From Brevibacterium sp. S22 (GTDB taxonomy: Bacteria; Actinomycetota; Actinomycetes; Actinomycetales; Brevibacteriaceae): 64,000 nt of DNA. The notes beneath the pieces were generated by a model. It worked only from the letters and a program-made list of their open reading frames with translations, ran no database searches and had not been told where the DNA came from. Shown here in pieces: positions 43,932-52,935 of this stretch (positions within the stretch are counted from its first letter, which is position 1; each line of letters opens with the position of its first letter). Position numbers and translations under genes: made by a program. Location of the stretch: NCBI RefSeq assembly GCF_004745485.1, contig NZ_RHFG01000004.1, positions 124,001 to 188,000 of the forward strand. Reading direction: 5' to 3'.

Positions 43932-46400
43932 ACCGAGGCAACATCGTGCGCGAGCGGAACATTCCGTTCCTCTCCCCGCCATCCTGGCGATCAGCAGAGT
44001 TCCTCGCCGGTGTGGCTGCCAGCCGAAGAGGGTCTCCCCGATCTCGCGCGCGATGAACCGTGCGTGGAGCACCGGCTCTCGTGCTGGGTCGAGGATTGCC
44101 GGCGGCACCCAGGCGGGGCGGCCGTCTTTGAGCATCCTGCAATCCCAATCGGTATTGTCGAGCAGGTGGTGATGCGCGGAGCACGCCAGCGTGAGATTGT
44201 TGACGTTGGTTTTGCCGTCGCGTGCCCATGGAACGATGTGATGTGCTTCGCACCACCCAGGAGGAGTGTCGCATCCCGGGAAAGTGCATCCCTGGTCACG
44301 GCTGGCGAGAACCGCCAACTGCTTCTCGGTGGCCAGGCGCCTTTCGGTGGCGAGCGCCATCGATTTCGTCTTCTCGCCCATGAGGTGGAAGAAGACCGAG
44401 CCGTTCAGCCCCTCCAGAGCGGCGGGTCCGATCGGGAACGGCGCTTCCGCGTCGGTAGCGGCTCTGCCCGTCTGGTTCGCAAGGTCTTCGGCCTTGGCCG
44501 TGACGACCAGTGCGTAGGATGCACCCGCCTTGATGCGGTTCATCTCGATACTGCCGACGAGACTGGAGAATCGTTCGTAGATGCGACGGCGGACGCTCGG
44601 CTGTTCAGCGGCCATAGCCACCAGGGTTCCGTCTTGCTTGACACCGGCTCCCCGCGGGATCTCTCCGTTCGCACCGATCTGCGGCTGAGTGAAGTCCAGC
44701 GAAGGATCGAGGCAGTCGAAGCGGTCGCCGCGCAGGACTTCCGAATAAGTGGTGACGACTTCCTGGTCGGAGGCGGTCTCATTCTCAGCACCGCTTCCTG
44801 CTGCTGGGCGCGCACCGTCGGCAGGATCGGATTCGTCATCGACGCCTGCTGCACTCGCGCAGTCGTCCTCGTCCGACTTCGAGTCGGTTTTGATGCGTGA
44901 GGTCAGCAGCCCGTTGAGGACTCCTCCGGTCTCTTCGTCGAGGCGCCCTTTGAGAGTCCACGTACCGTCCTTCATCTGACGCAGATTGACGTTGAGATTG
45001 TCCCGGTCGGCCGCCTCCTTGGGCTCCTGGCCGTCGGGATCGATCCAACCCAGGATCTCCTGAAACAGCGTGTGGATATCACAGACGCGGACTGTCGGAG
45101 CCTTCTCGACGAGCAGACTCTCGGCTTTGATCTTGTCGTCTTCCGATGCGTTCGGCGGCAGATTGTTCAGGCATTTGGAAATGGTCGAAGCCTGATTCGA
45201 CGACAGAGTTCCTTCCCGCAGCGCAGCAGCGAGGATGGGGAACTTCGCCTCGATCGACTCTCCGCTGATGCTGGTCCGCTTTCCCAGGCACTCGGCGAGT
45301 TGGGTCCTGCGGCAGGCTTCCTGACCCGACACGTTGAGTCGGTGCTGGACCAGCGCCTTTGTCGTCTTTGCCCCATAGTCGCGGGGCGTTCCGACACGGT
45401 CGAAGACTGAGAGTGTCACGATCGACAGAGATTCGTTCAGACGGTTCAAGGTCTCAAGCCCGTCGAGGAGTGTCACCGCGTCATCGGGCCCCATGGGGCG
45501 AGTGAAGCCGTTGAGCCCTTCGAGCAGATCTTTCAGGCTCTCGATGCTGTCGGTGACCTCCGGAGCCACATACTTGAGGTCCGACCAACGGTACTCATCG
45601 AGCAGTGGGTGGGAGTCGGACGAAGAGTCGCAGCTTTCGGCCAGCGCCTGGTGCCGTTCAGAGCGTTCTTTCTCGGCTGCACGCTCGGCCTCTTCCCTCG
45701 CCTGCTTCTTCTCCTCGTAGCGCTCGACACGTGCGTTCCACTCCGCTCTTTCGCGTTCGAGCTCCTCGCACTCCTCGCGCATCTGCGGGTTCTTCCGCAG
45801 GTGTTTTTCGTGCTCGGCGGCGCGCTGTGCTTCCCGTTCTTCGCGCTTTGCCTTCATCCACGCGCTTTGGCGTGCCTCGATCTCTTTGATACATGCCTGG
45901 ACTTCCTCTTCGGACTCCGGCAGCGTCGTCCTGCTCGACCAGGGTCCCTGACCGCTGCGAACGTCGCCGCCGGGCAGTGGATAAGTCTCTGCATCCGCAC
46001 CAACAGCGGCAGTCTCATTGCCGCCTTCGACGGCTTCAGCTCCTCCGACGGCTTCTTCGCCGCCGTGTTCGGCGACTTCGATTCGCTCGTCGCCGAATTC
46101 ATCGTCGGGTGGATCTTCGGCGATGCCGTCGAACCTGTCCGCGAGGGGGTGGCCGGTGAGGTCGAGTCCGACCCCGGCGAGCAGCTCTCGATAGGTCGGC
46201 CCGGCGGATTCTGTCCGGTCGGCAGGAACGGAAGACGCAGGGTCTGCTGTCTGCCGGGAGCAGATCGGCGGGGAACCTGTATGTCGGGGCTTGGATTCCG
46301 GGGATTCTGGTGAGGCATCGGATGGGGACGGCGCTGCAGAAGTCCTGCCTGCCTCAGGGTTGTCGTGCTCGTCGTACCTTCGATCGGGGATGAGAGCCAT
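42810..46400 (-). CDS. DUF222/HNH-endonuclease reading frame fused in frame to LLM monooxygenase
   Basis: One uninterrupted frame of 1196 codons. Residues 1-170 are low complexity. About 170-250 is a charged coiled coil (EREAQRAAEHEKHLRK and on). About 275-560 is DUF222 (13E12-type: GAKTTKALVQHRLNVSGQEA, AALREGTLSSNQASTISKCL). About 700-760 is an HNH nuclease with zinc cysteines and His (CTFPGCDTPPGWCEAHHIVP; NNLTLACSAHHHLLDN). About 824-1196 is the LLM monooxygenase. DUF222-HNH proteins normally stop soon after the HNH; here the ending runs 30 residues further into the enzyme start. Stop-codon loss or a sequencing error are the simplest explanations. DUF222-HNH genes are multicopy and mobile-like in actinobacteria. 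Confidence 0.75.
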   Translation of the reverse strand: MALIPDRRYDEHDNPEAGRTSAAPSPSDASPESPESKPRHTGSPPICSRQTADPASSVPADRTESAGPTYRELLAGVGLDLTGHPLADRFDGIAEDPPDDEFGDERIEVAEHGGEEAVGGAEAVEGGNETAAVGADAETYPLPGGDVRSGQGPWSSRTTLPESEEEVQACIKEIEARQSAWMKAKREEREAQRAAEHEKHLRKNPQMREECEELERERAEWNARVERYEEKKQAREEAERAAEKERSERHQALAESCDSSSDSHPLLDEYRWSDLKYVAPEVTDSIESLKDLLEGLNGFTRPMGPDDAVTLLDGLETLNRLNESLSIVTLSVFDRVGTPRDYGAKTTKALVQHRLNVSGQEACRRTQLAECLGKRTSISGESIEAKFPILAAALREGTLSSNQASTISKCLNNLPPNASEDDKIKAESLLVEKAPTVRVCDIHTLFQEILGWIDPDGQEPKEAADRDNLNVNLRQMKDGTWTLKGRLDEETGGVLNGLLTSRIKTDSKSDEDDCASAAGVDDESDPADGARPAAGSGAENETASDQEVVTTYSEVLRGDRFDCLDPSLDFTQPQIGANGEIPRGAGVKQDGTLVAMAAEQPSVRRRIYERFSSLVGSIEMNRIKAGASYALVVTAKAEDLANQTGRAATDAEAPFPIGPAALEGLNGSVFFHLMGEKTKSMALATERRLATEKQLAVLASRDQGCTFPGCDTPPGWCEAHHIVPWARDGKTNVNNLTLACSAHHHLLDNTDWDCRMLKDGRPAWVPPAILDPAREPVLHARFIAREIGETLFGWQPHRRGTLLIARMAGRGTECSARARCCLGMKLSILDLVPVRTGQTTADSFAASKQIIDTADKLGFTRYWVAEHHNMPSIASTMPGPELMYLGQGTQQIRLGSGGVMLPNHAPLAVAELFALLSAVYGDRIDLGIGRAPGTDPITSAAMRGHLGEGRMVDREGRAIDPVEQFPQHVIDTLSLMQPDGMRVPLHGGREHVLKATPAAVPGTQPLPWLLGSSGYSARLAAELGMPYVFANHFASGATTGMKIYRDNFTPGAYGDQPQTFVTANVVVAPTEEEAQLRSEPFMLQMSRMRTGGAMEKLHLAGDDVRSVMTDQERMVGEELSSNWIIGDPKSAAAQLEELAERFDVDEIMIQPIAGAMEGEDVREDPGRIQTIELLATEFLGARASTDFRFSPGLGRG

Positions 46401-46620
46401 TATCTGTATCCGTTCATCATCGTTGATGGGTTCGGCTTGCCCCTATTCTAATGCATGATTCGAACAGATTCTACAGTTTTGTACTATTTATTTGAGATAC
46501 CGTCATTTATGTACGACTGATTCCTATTTTGGCTGATCGCAAGAGGTTCACCACTCAGTGTGAGCTGCAGATCCGCATTGATGAGCGCAGAATCATTCGC
46601 ATCCAGTGGAGCTCGACCAC

Positions 46621-46686
46621 CGGCAGACGAGCGGAGGACGAGCGGCAGACGGGCGGAAGACCACCGGCAGACGGGCGGCAGACGAG
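46621..46686. repeat. three 22-bp tandem repeats
   Basis: Units start at 46621, 46643 and 46665 on a CGGCAGACGGGCGG core, with 3-5 differences between copies. Confidence 0.75.
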
Positions 46687-46749
46687 TCAATCAAAGAGAA
46701 GACGGGCCGATCGTCTGACGACAGGCTACGACGCACTGCTGACACGAGA

Positions 46750-46824
46750 TCAACAGCAGTCCGACCAGAAGCAGCCAGGTCAACAGCAGTCCGACCAGAA
46801 GCAACCCGGTCAGCAGCCTCCAGG
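46750..46824. repeat. 30-bp tandem repeats abutting the XRE gene stop
   Basis: Units 46750-46779 and 46780-46809 are nearly identical, and a half unit fills 46810-46824. Each starts with TCA, as does the next position, 46825, where that TCA is the stop codon of the minus-strand XRE gene. Confidence 0.8.
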
Positions 46825-47511
46825 TCAGCTCTTCATATGAACACGCTGCCCTTCGGGACCGAAGAGGCTGAGGTATTCGACCCCGGCATCATCGGCTCCC
46901 CCGAACCAATGAGGAGTCCGAGTATCGAACTCGGCAGCCTCCCCGGCGCTGAGGACCATCGTCCGATCACCGAGGATGAGGGTCAGTCGACCGCGAATCA
47001 CATAGACCCACTCGAACCCGGGGTGGGTCTTCAGCGAACCGAGCTTCGGAGTCTGCCGACCATCGACGATGTGCTTGAACGCCTGCACTCCGATCGCCCC
47101 ACGACTGAGCGGCAAGATGGTCTGGCCATGGAACTTCCGAGGTGAGATATGGATGCGCGGATCCCCGATCGGCGGAGTCCCCACGAGCTCATCCAGCAGA
47201 AGCCCATAGACCCCGGCCAGGGGCAGCAGCAGCTCCAAGCTCGGCTTGCGCTTCCCGGACTCCAGCCGCGACAGCGTACTGGTCGACATTCCAGCCTGCT
47301 CGGCCACCTCGTCGAGGGTGCGATTCTGCTCCCGTCGCAGTCCTCGCAGTCGGGCACCTACTCCTGCCAACGACTGCCTGATGGCCTCCTGCGCCCCGAC
47401 CGAGCCAGGTCCGTCGGCAGGAATTTCCGACTGTCGGCTCGCCGTGTGAGCTCCCCGCTCGCTCAGTGCACCGCGGGTCGCTCGCTGACCTGAATCCTTT
47501 GGCTTTTCCAT
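46825..47511 (-). CDS. XRE-family regulator with C-terminal cupin
   Basis: 228 residues. A polar leader (1-45) is followed by an XRE HTH (NRTLDEVAEQAGMSTSTLSR, then LESGKRKPSLELLLPLAGVY) and a cupin domain (KTHPGFEWVYVIRGRLTLIL, GEAAEFDTRTPHWFGG). ATG 47511 or GTG 47517 are both possible. It is divergent from a thioredoxin-reductase-like gene, with repeated TTTGC/GCAAA half-sites between them, and probably regulates that enzyme. The ligand is unknown. Confidence 0.88.
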   Translation of the reverse strand: MEKPKDSGQRATRGALSERGAHTASRQSEIPADGPGSVGAQEAIRQSLAGVGARLRGLRREQNRTLDEVAEQAGMSTSTLSRLESGKRKPSLELLLPLAGVYGLLLDELVGTPPIGDPRIHISPRKFHGQTILPLSRGAIGVQAFKHIVDGRQTPKLGSLKTHPGFEWVYVIRGRLTLILGDRTMVLSAGEAAEFDTRTPHWFGGADDAGVEYLSLFGPEGQRVHMKS

Positions 47512-47529
47512 GCCCACAGCATGTCAGAG

Positions 47530-47555
47530 TTTGCCGTTTCCGCAAATCCCTTTGC
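47530..47555. promoter_or_regulatory. TTTGC/GCAAA half-site cluster between divergent genes
   Basis: TTTGC (47530-47534), GCAAA (47542-47546) and TTTGC (47551-47555) form two overlapping inverted repeats. They sit 20-45 bases from the XRE start and about 75 bases from the reductase start, a likely regulator-binding site. Confidence 0.5.
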
Positions 47556-47628
47556 GTTTTCGGCCGAGCAGGCCGCAGACTCGAAATCAGCACCGAATCT
47601 CGATCATCCATCTGCACACAGGAGAACC

Positions 47629-48714
47629 ATGACCATGCCCACCGCATCCGAGAGCTCACAACCGTCCGCTTCAGTCGGCCCACAGTCGTCCCCATCACCT
47701 GGTTCACGGTCTGCCGAGTCCCGCCCACGCGCTTCGTCAGCCGAATCAGCGCAGAACACCTTCGACGTCGCCGTCATCGGCGGTGGTGCAGCAGGTCTCG
47801 CCGCGTCGATAGCCTTGGCCAGGTCGCTGCGCTCCGTCGTCGTCATCGACGCAGGTCAGCTGCGCAATTCCTCAAGCGCCCACGCCCACAACGTCCTCGG
47901 CCACGAAGGCATCAGACCGCAGGATCTCGTGGCGAAGGGCCGCACCGAGGCTGAAGACTACGGCGTGACCTTCATCGATGCGACCGTGACCAGAGCCCAT
48001 ACCCACGATTCAGACTCCCGCCCCGCCGAGGAGGCTCCGCAGCATCGGTTCGAACTCGCGATCTCAACCGGGGTTGAGGTCAGAGCTCGCCGCATCGTCA
48101 TCGCCACCGGCCTGAGCGACGAGCTTCCGGAGATTCCGGGCCTCGCCGAGGGGTGGGGCGACACCGTCCTGCACTGCCCCTACTGCCACGGCTACGAAGT
48201 GCGCGGACAGCGCATCGGGGTGATCGGCACGACGGCCATGTCATACCACCAGGCGATGCTGTTCTCCCAGCTCAGCGACCACGTCAGTTTCATCCGCCAC
48301 ACTGCTCCCGCTCCTGATTCCGAGCAGGAGGCAATGTTCGACACTCTCGGCATCGAGTACATCGATTCCACCGTCACCGAGGTGGCTCGCGCCGAGTCCG
48401 GAACCGTCGTTTCATTGGCTGCCGGAGAACCCGCCGACGGGGCGAACGCTCTCACCTTCGATGCACTCACCGTCGGTGCATATGCGCGGGCGGATGCCGA
48501 TCTGTTCTCGCAACTCGGCGGTGAGGTCGTCGCTCATCCGAGCGGAATGGGAACCTTTATCCCCACGCAGACGGCCGGGCAGACCGATGTGCCCGGTGTC
48601 TGGGCGGTCGGCAACAGCGCAGACGTGTCGGCGATGGTCGTGGCCAGCACCGCCAGCGGCGTGTTGGCCGGCGCACATATCAACGCCGACCTCATCATGG
48701 AATCGCTCGGCTGA
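47629..48714 (+). CDS. thioredoxin-reductase-like FAD/NAD(P) oxidoreductase
   Basis: 361 residues. A low-complexity leader of about 40 residues precedes the FAD fold VAVIGGGAAGLAASIALARS. The redox pair is CPYCHGYE (Cys183, Cys186) instead of the CATCDG of true thioredoxin reductases. The NAD(P) fold follows (RIGVIGTTAMSYHQAMLF), with GVWAVGNSAD near the end. The TrxR-like group with CPYC is common beside XRE-cupin regulators; the partner thiol is unknown. ATG 47629 is chosen because AGGAGA lies just upstream. Confidence 0.88.
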   Translation: MTMPTASESSQPSASVGPQSSPSPGSRSAESRPRASSAESAQNTFDVAVIGGGAAGLAASIALARSLRSVVVIDAGQLRNSSSAHAHNVLGHEGIRPQDLVAKGRTEAEDYGVTFIDATVTRAHTHDSDSRPAEEAPQHRFELAISTGVEVRARRIVIATGLSDELPEIPGLAEGWGDTVLHCPYCHGYEVRGQRIGVIGTTAMSYHQAMLFSQLSDHVSFIRHTAPAPDSEQEAMFDTLGIEYIDSTVTEVARAESGTVVSLAAGEPADGANALTFDALTVGAYARADADLFSQLGGEVVAHPSGMGTFIPTQTAGQTDVPGVWAVGNSADVSAMVVASTASGVLAGAHINADLIMESLG

Positions 48715-48765
48715 GGCAGGCGGGGCGGCTGACTCCGGCAGGTCACCGGTGCCGAACCCTCGGTG

Positions 48766-49161
48766 TCAGTGCGCGGCCTTGACGCACAGCACCGGGGCTT
48801 CGGCGTCGAGGATGACCTTCTGAATGGTCGACCCGAGCAGGAACTTCCCGACCGGGGTACGCTTCCGGGTTCCGAGCACGATCAGCTCGGCCCCCACCTC
48901 GGTGGCGGTGTCGAGGATCTGCTCGGCCGGGTCGAATTCGCTGCCCAACGTCAGCACGCGAAACTCGACGTCCGCCCTGGCCAGATAGTTGTTGACCGAT
49001 TTGAGCTCACCCTCGCCGAGGCGGTAGGAATCGTTGCGCTGCGCCGACCGTGAGGCGTTGACGACGACGATTTCCCTGCCGTCCTTCTTCGCCTGCGCGA
49101 TGCCGGCATCGAGAGCAGCGTGTCCGGCGGGATTGTTGACGTAACCGACGAGTACTGTCAT
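48766..49161 (-). CDS. universal stress protein (UspA family)
   Basis: 131-residue single Usp domain: MTVLVGYVNNPAGHAALDAG at the start and the ATP-binding loop LGTRKRTPVGKFLLGSTIQK (G-2x-G-9x-G-S type), then VLCVK. It lies 159 bases downstream of an APC permease gene on the same strand. Usp proteins next to permeases often modulate transport, so co-expression is plausible. Confidence 0.92.
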   Translation of the reverse strand: MTVLVGYVNNPAGHAALDAGIAQAKKDGREIVVVNASRSAQRNDSYRLGEGELKSVNNYLARADVEFRVLTLGSEFDPAEQILDTATEVGAELIVLGTRKRTPVGKFLLGSTIQKVILDAEAPVLCVKAAH

Positions 49162-49320
49162 TTTTCACCTTCATTGGATTGAGCTGTACAGATCCGAGCG
49201 CAGGTCGGGAACCCACCGTCCCAGCATATCGAGCAATACCGCTGGACGACCCCGCCCGCACCACCTCGGCGAGGAGCCGCACGCTTCGCCCTGCCCCACC
49301 GCCTCGGCGAGGGGATGGGC

Positions 49321-50751
49321 TCACGTCAGTTCTTCGGGATTGCGAAAGCGAGTGCTCGTGCCCTTCGTCGAACGGTTCCAGAACCAGGTCACGACCCACA
49401 GGACGACGCCGATGCCGACGAGCGCGACTGCGATCTGATACTGGATGAGTTCGTCGAGGCGGGCCCACGGACCGACGAGGAACGCGCAGGTGATGACGCC
49501 GATCCACGGCAGGAACGTCGGTGCCTTGAAGTGGTCGTGGACGGATCTGTCCTTGCGCAGGATGAGCACGGCGACGTTGACGACGGCGAACACGGCCAAC
49601 AGCAGCAGCGAGGTGGTGCCGCCCAGGGACGCGGTCACCGTCTCTGGCAGGATCGTGCTCACGACGATGATGAGCGCATAGGCGATCAGCGTCGTGAAGA
49701 TGATCGACACCCATGGCGAACGGCGGCCGGCCATGACCTTGGCGAACACGGGCGGGAGCACATTCTGCTTGGCCATTCCGTACAGCAGTCGGCTGGCCAT
49801 GAGCATATTGATCAGTGCCGAGTTCGCGACGGCGAACATCGTCATGAACGGGAAGATCGTATCGATCGGCAGACCCGGGGCACCCTCGCGGACGACTTCG
49901 AGCAGCGGCGTCTCGCTCTCGGTGAGCACGCCGATGGGCACGGCCGCGACGGTGACGAGGGAGACGAGGACGTAGATGATGCCGGTGATCGTCAGTCCCG
50001 AGAGCATGATCTTCGGGAAGACCCGCGGATCCTTCGTCTCCTCGACCATATTGACCGAATCCTCGAATCCGACCATGGAGAAGAAGGCGAGCGCAGTGGC
50101 ACCGGTGACCGCGAGGAAGACGCTCTTGTCGCCCTCGGTCTCGAAGATCATCACGCGCGAGAAGTCAGCGTCGCCCGAACCGAGCGCGAAGAACCCGACG
50201 ACGATGACCAGCAGCAGACCGCTCAGTTCTATGAGGGTGAGGAACACGTTGAACCACACGCTCTCGCCGACTCCGCGGAGGTTGATCAGCGCGATGAGAG
50301 TGAGGAATGCCAGCGCAATCCACATCACCCCTGTGCCCGATATGTCCCAGCCGAAGCCGGCCACGAGGTTCGCGGCGAAGACGTTCGATGCCGTCGACGC
50401 CGAAGTGATTCCGGAGCTGAGCACCGCGAAGGCGACGAGGAACGTCACGAAGTGGATCCCGAACGCCTTGTGCGTGTACAGAGCCGCACCCGCGGCATGC
50501 GGATACTTCGTCACGAGCTCCATATAGGAGAACGCGGTGATCAGCGCGATGAGGAAGGCGAGGATCACCGGCGCCCAGCCGGCACCTCCGACCTGTCCGG
50601 CGACCTTGCCGGTCAGCGCATAGACGCCCGTTCCGAGGATGTCGCCGACGATGAACAGAAGCAGCAGCTTCGGCCCCATGACCCGCTTGAGGGTCTCGGG
50701 CTGGTGTCCGTCACCGGGATCGATTGTGGTCGTGGGTTCCTTGTCGCTCAC
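49321..50751 (-). CDS. APC-family amino acid permease
   Basis: 476 residues with 12 or so helices: KLLLLFIVGDILGTGVYALTG (helix 1), SYMELVTKYPHAAGAALYTH, and FFSMVGFEDSVNMVEETKDP. This branch (GDILGTGVYA, MVGFED) is common in actinobacteria; substrate unknown. The GTG at 50751 has GGAGGA 3-8 bases upstream, so an ATG at 50796 is less likely. It is followed by the Usp gene on the same strand. Confidence 0.92.
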   Translation of the reverse strand: MSDKEPTTTIDPGDGHQPETLKRVMGPKLLLLFIVGDILGTGVYALTGKVAGQVGGAGWAPVILAFLIALITAFSYMELVTKYPHAAGAALYTHKAFGIHFVTFLVAFAVLSSGITSASTASNVFAANLVAGFGWDISGTGVMWIALAFLTLIALINLRGVGESVWFNVFLTLIELSGLLLVIVVGFFALGSGDADFSRVMIFETEGDKSVFLAVTGATALAFFSMVGFEDSVNMVEETKDPRVFPKIMLSGLTITGIIYVLVSLVTVAAVPIGVLTESETPLLEVVREGAPGLPIDTIFPFMTMFAVANSALINMLMASRLLYGMAKQNVLPPVFAKVMAGRRSPWVSIIFTTLIAYALIIVVSTILPETVTASLGGTTSLLLLAVFAVVNVAVLILRKDRSVHDHFKAPTFLPWIGVITCAFLVGPWARLDELIQYQIAVALVGIGVVLWVVTWFWNRSTKGTSTRFRNPEELT

Positions 50752-50856
50752 GATTCCTCCGTGTCCACTGCGGCGGCTGTGCCGCATGCCTGGCAACCCT
50801 GACTGTGGTCAGAGCCTCGCCTAGTATGCCTCAGACGCGAGCCTCAGACACAGGCT

Positions 50857-51558
50857 TCAGTCTCGGACCACTGTGAGAAACGCCGAGAACAGAGCCTTCG
50901 AGTCGCGTTCGCTCTCGGGCCCGAGCTCCTTCGCTTCTTCCAACAGGGTATCTTTATCGAACCCCAATGTCTGCAGTCTCTCCGCGTCCCAGCGCTCGAT
51001 GTTCGCCCGCGTCGATTCCGGGTGGAACTGCGTCCCCCACGCCCGGCCGACGCGAAACGCCTGGAATTCGCAGGCCTCGCTCGTGGCCAGCAGAGTCGCC
51101 TCCTCAGGCAGGGCGACGATGCGGTCGACGTGGCTTTCGACGAACGACGTCCGCGCTCGGATCGCTGAGAACACGGGGTCCGCGACCGCCTCGTCGGTGG
51201 TGTCGATCATGGTGTACCCCTTCTCCGGGGCACCGGTCTGAGCCCGCACATCACCGCCGATGACGTGGGCGATGAGCTGCCCGCCGAGGCAGATCCCGAA
51301 CTGCGGCAGATCCGTCTCCAGCGCACGGCGGACGAGATCGGCCTCATCGGCCAGCCACGGCGCACGCTCGGTCTCATCGGGCATGTACCCGCCGCCGAGC
51401 ATGATCAGCCCGTCATAGGCATCGAGCTCAGCCGGCCGCGGCAGCGGTGAGACCCCGCCGATGCGCAGATCGAATTCGACGTCTTCACTGATCATCCACC
51501 GTGTCAGCAGCCCCGGTTGGGAGTCGACGTCATTGACGATGACGAGCAGTCGCGTCAT
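50857..51558 (-). CDS. class I glutamine amidotransferase (GATase1)
   Basis: 233 residues. The nucleophile Cys lies in FGICLGGQLIAHVIGG and the catalytic His in GTQFHPESTRANIERW, as in GMP-synthase-like GATase1 proteins. The glutaminase partner, if any, is not adjacent. Its ATG overlaps the M19 dipeptidase stop (ATGA), so it belongs to the peptide-utilisation operon. It could hydrolyse gamma-glutamyl bonds. That role is inference. Confidence 0.88.
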   Translation of the reverse strand: MTRLLVIVNDVDSQPGLLTRWMISEDVEFDLRIGGVSPLPRPAELDAYDGLIMLGGGYMPDETERAPWLADEADLVRRALETDLPQFGICLGGQLIAHVIGGDVRAQTGAPEKGYTMIDTTDEAVADPVFSAIRARTSFVESHVDRIVALPEEATLLATSEACEFQAFRVGRAWGTQFHPESTRANIERWDAERLQTLGFDKDTLLEEAKELGPESERDSKALFSAFLTVVRD

Positions 51559-52742
51559 GATTCCACCCCCGCCGAGGCGGCCGGACCGTCGTCCGGGGAA
51601 GCGGAGTTGCCCGCGGCTCCTCCGTCGTCCCCCGCCGAGGCGGCCGGACGAATGCCCGCGGACGGTGCGTCGTCCGCGGAGCCGAGGAACGCCGTGTACG
51701 CCTCCTCGTGCGCGTCGAGGACGCGCATCGCGTTGTCGAAGCCGAGATTGCGCAGGTCGGTCTGCGACCATCCGCGCGAAGCGAGCTCCGCGAACAGGTT
51801 CGGGTATTGGCCGGCGTCGCCGAGTCCGGTCGGCAGCTCATCGACTCCGCAGATGTCGCCGCCGAGGCCGATGTGGTCGATGCCGATCCTCTCGCGCACG
51901 TAATCGCAGTGGTCGGCGACCTGGGCAACGGTCACCTCGGGGGCGGTTCCCTGCTCTCCGGCGTCGACCCATTCGCGGCGGGCGTTCGAGACGAACGAAG
52001 GCACGAAGGTCATCATCGCCACTCCCCCGTTGCCGGGCACGCGGTCGAGGACGTCGTCGGGGATATTGCGCGGGTGCGGGTTGAGCCCGTAAGCGCAGGA
52101 GTGGGTGAAGAGCACCGGCAGGGTCGACTGGTCGAGGGACTGGTGCATGACGGTGGGTGCGACATGGGAGAGGTCGAGGATCATGCCGATCCGGTTCATC
52201 TCCGCCACGACCTCGCGGCCGAATTCGCTCAGTCCACCGTGGACCGGTTCGTCGGTGGCCGAGTCGGCCCAGGAATGCGTCGTCGACCAGGTCAGCGTCA
52301 TGTATCTGGCTCCGGCGCGAGCGTAGGAGCGCAGCACGGGCAGGGACTCGTCGATCTGCTGTCCGCCTTCGACGCCCATGAGGGAGGCGACCTTGCCGGC
52401 GGCGCGGGCGGCGCGGACATCGGCGGCGGTGCGAGCGAAGGCGAGGCGTTCGGGATAGGCGGTGACGAAGCGCTGAACCGCGTCGATCTGCTCCCAGGTG
52501 GCCTTGATCGCGTCCGTGCCGGTGATCGAGGAATGGACGTAGACGGACCAATACTGAGCTGCGACATGTCCCGCGGCCAGCTGGTCCATGGTGGTGAACG
52601 GAGAGACGCTCGGGTCGTTGAGCCCCTCCACGCTGTAGTCGCGTTCCTCGCGGAGATACCAGGCGAGGTCGTTGTGCCCGTCGAACACGTCGACGGCAGC
52701 GTGTGCGGATGCGGGTGCGGATTGTGCAGCGGGTGCGGTCAT
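51555..52742 (-). CDS. membrane dipeptidase (M19 family)
   Basis: 395 residues. The zinc-site start is DVFDGHNDLAWYLREE (His-x-Asp), the bridging Glu is in GVEGGQQI, LDLSHVAPTVM and FTHSCAYGLNPHPRNIPDDV follow, and GIDHIGLGGDICGVDEL ends the barrel. M19 enzymes cut dipeptides and tolerate D-residues at the C-terminal position. The last 40 residues are Ala/Gly/Asp-rich and carry two CGCCGAGGCGGCCGGAC words in the DNA. It is translationally coupled to the GATase gene; the DUF819 transporter gene lies 193 bases upstream. Confidence 0.93.
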   Translation of the reverse strand: MTAPAAQSAPASAHAAVDVFDGHNDLAWYLREERDYSVEGLNDPSVSPFTTMDQLAAGHVAAQYWSVYVHSSITGTDAIKATWEQIDAVQRFVTAYPERLAFARTAADVRAARAAGKVASLMGVEGGQQIDESLPVLRSYARAGARYMTLTWSTTHSWADSATDEPVHGGLSEFGREVVAEMNRIGMILDLSHVAPTVMHQSLDQSTLPVLFTHSCAYGLNPHPRNIPDDVLDRVPGNGGVAMMTFVPSFVSNARREWVDAGEQGTAPEVTVAQVADHCDYVRERIGIDHIGLGGDICGVDELPTGLGDAGQYPNLFAELASRGWSQTDLRNLGFDNAMRVLDAHEEAYTAFLGSADDAPSAGIRPAASAGDDGGAAGNSASPDDGPAASAGVES

Positions 52743-52775
52743 GGTCGGGTCCTTCCGGTCGGGCGAGCGTGGTCA

Positions 52776-52835
52776 GGGCAGGTGCGGTCCGTGCATGTGT
52801 GGACGGGGCAGGTGCGGTCGGGGCGGGTATGGACG
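52776..52835. repeat. two 30-bp imperfect tandem repeats upstream of the M19 gene
   Basis: Units 52776-52805 and 52806-52835 (core GGGCAGGTGCGGTC) lie in the 193-base gap between the DUF819 and dipeptidase genes. Confidence 0.6.
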
Positions 52836-52935
52836 GGCCGGTTCGACATGGTCGGGGCGACGCGGGGCGCGCACGGATCGGCGCGTCCGCGATGGGGAGG
52901 TCGGCCTCCTCGGCGAGGGTGTGTCGGTCCGCTCA

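Larger units (their letters stand above)
46401..46824. other. intergenic region with an AT-rich promoter and two repeat arrays
   Basis: 424 bases. 46440-46530 is AT-rich and probably contains the DUF222/HNH promoter. 46621-46686 is three 22-bp repeats and 46750-46824 is two and a half 30-bp repeats. The short open frames here encode only repeat peptides and are not credible genes. Confidence 0.6.

Noticed and set aside
42810-46400. Active mobile element around the DUF222/HNH gene
   Set aside because: No transposase, terminal repeats or target duplication were seen; only the nuclease-like frame itself.
46529-46840. Small plus-strand gene with QQSDQKQPGQ repeats
   Set aside because: The peptide only reflects the 22- and 30-bp DNA repeats, has no ribosome-binding site and overlaps the end of the real XRE gene.
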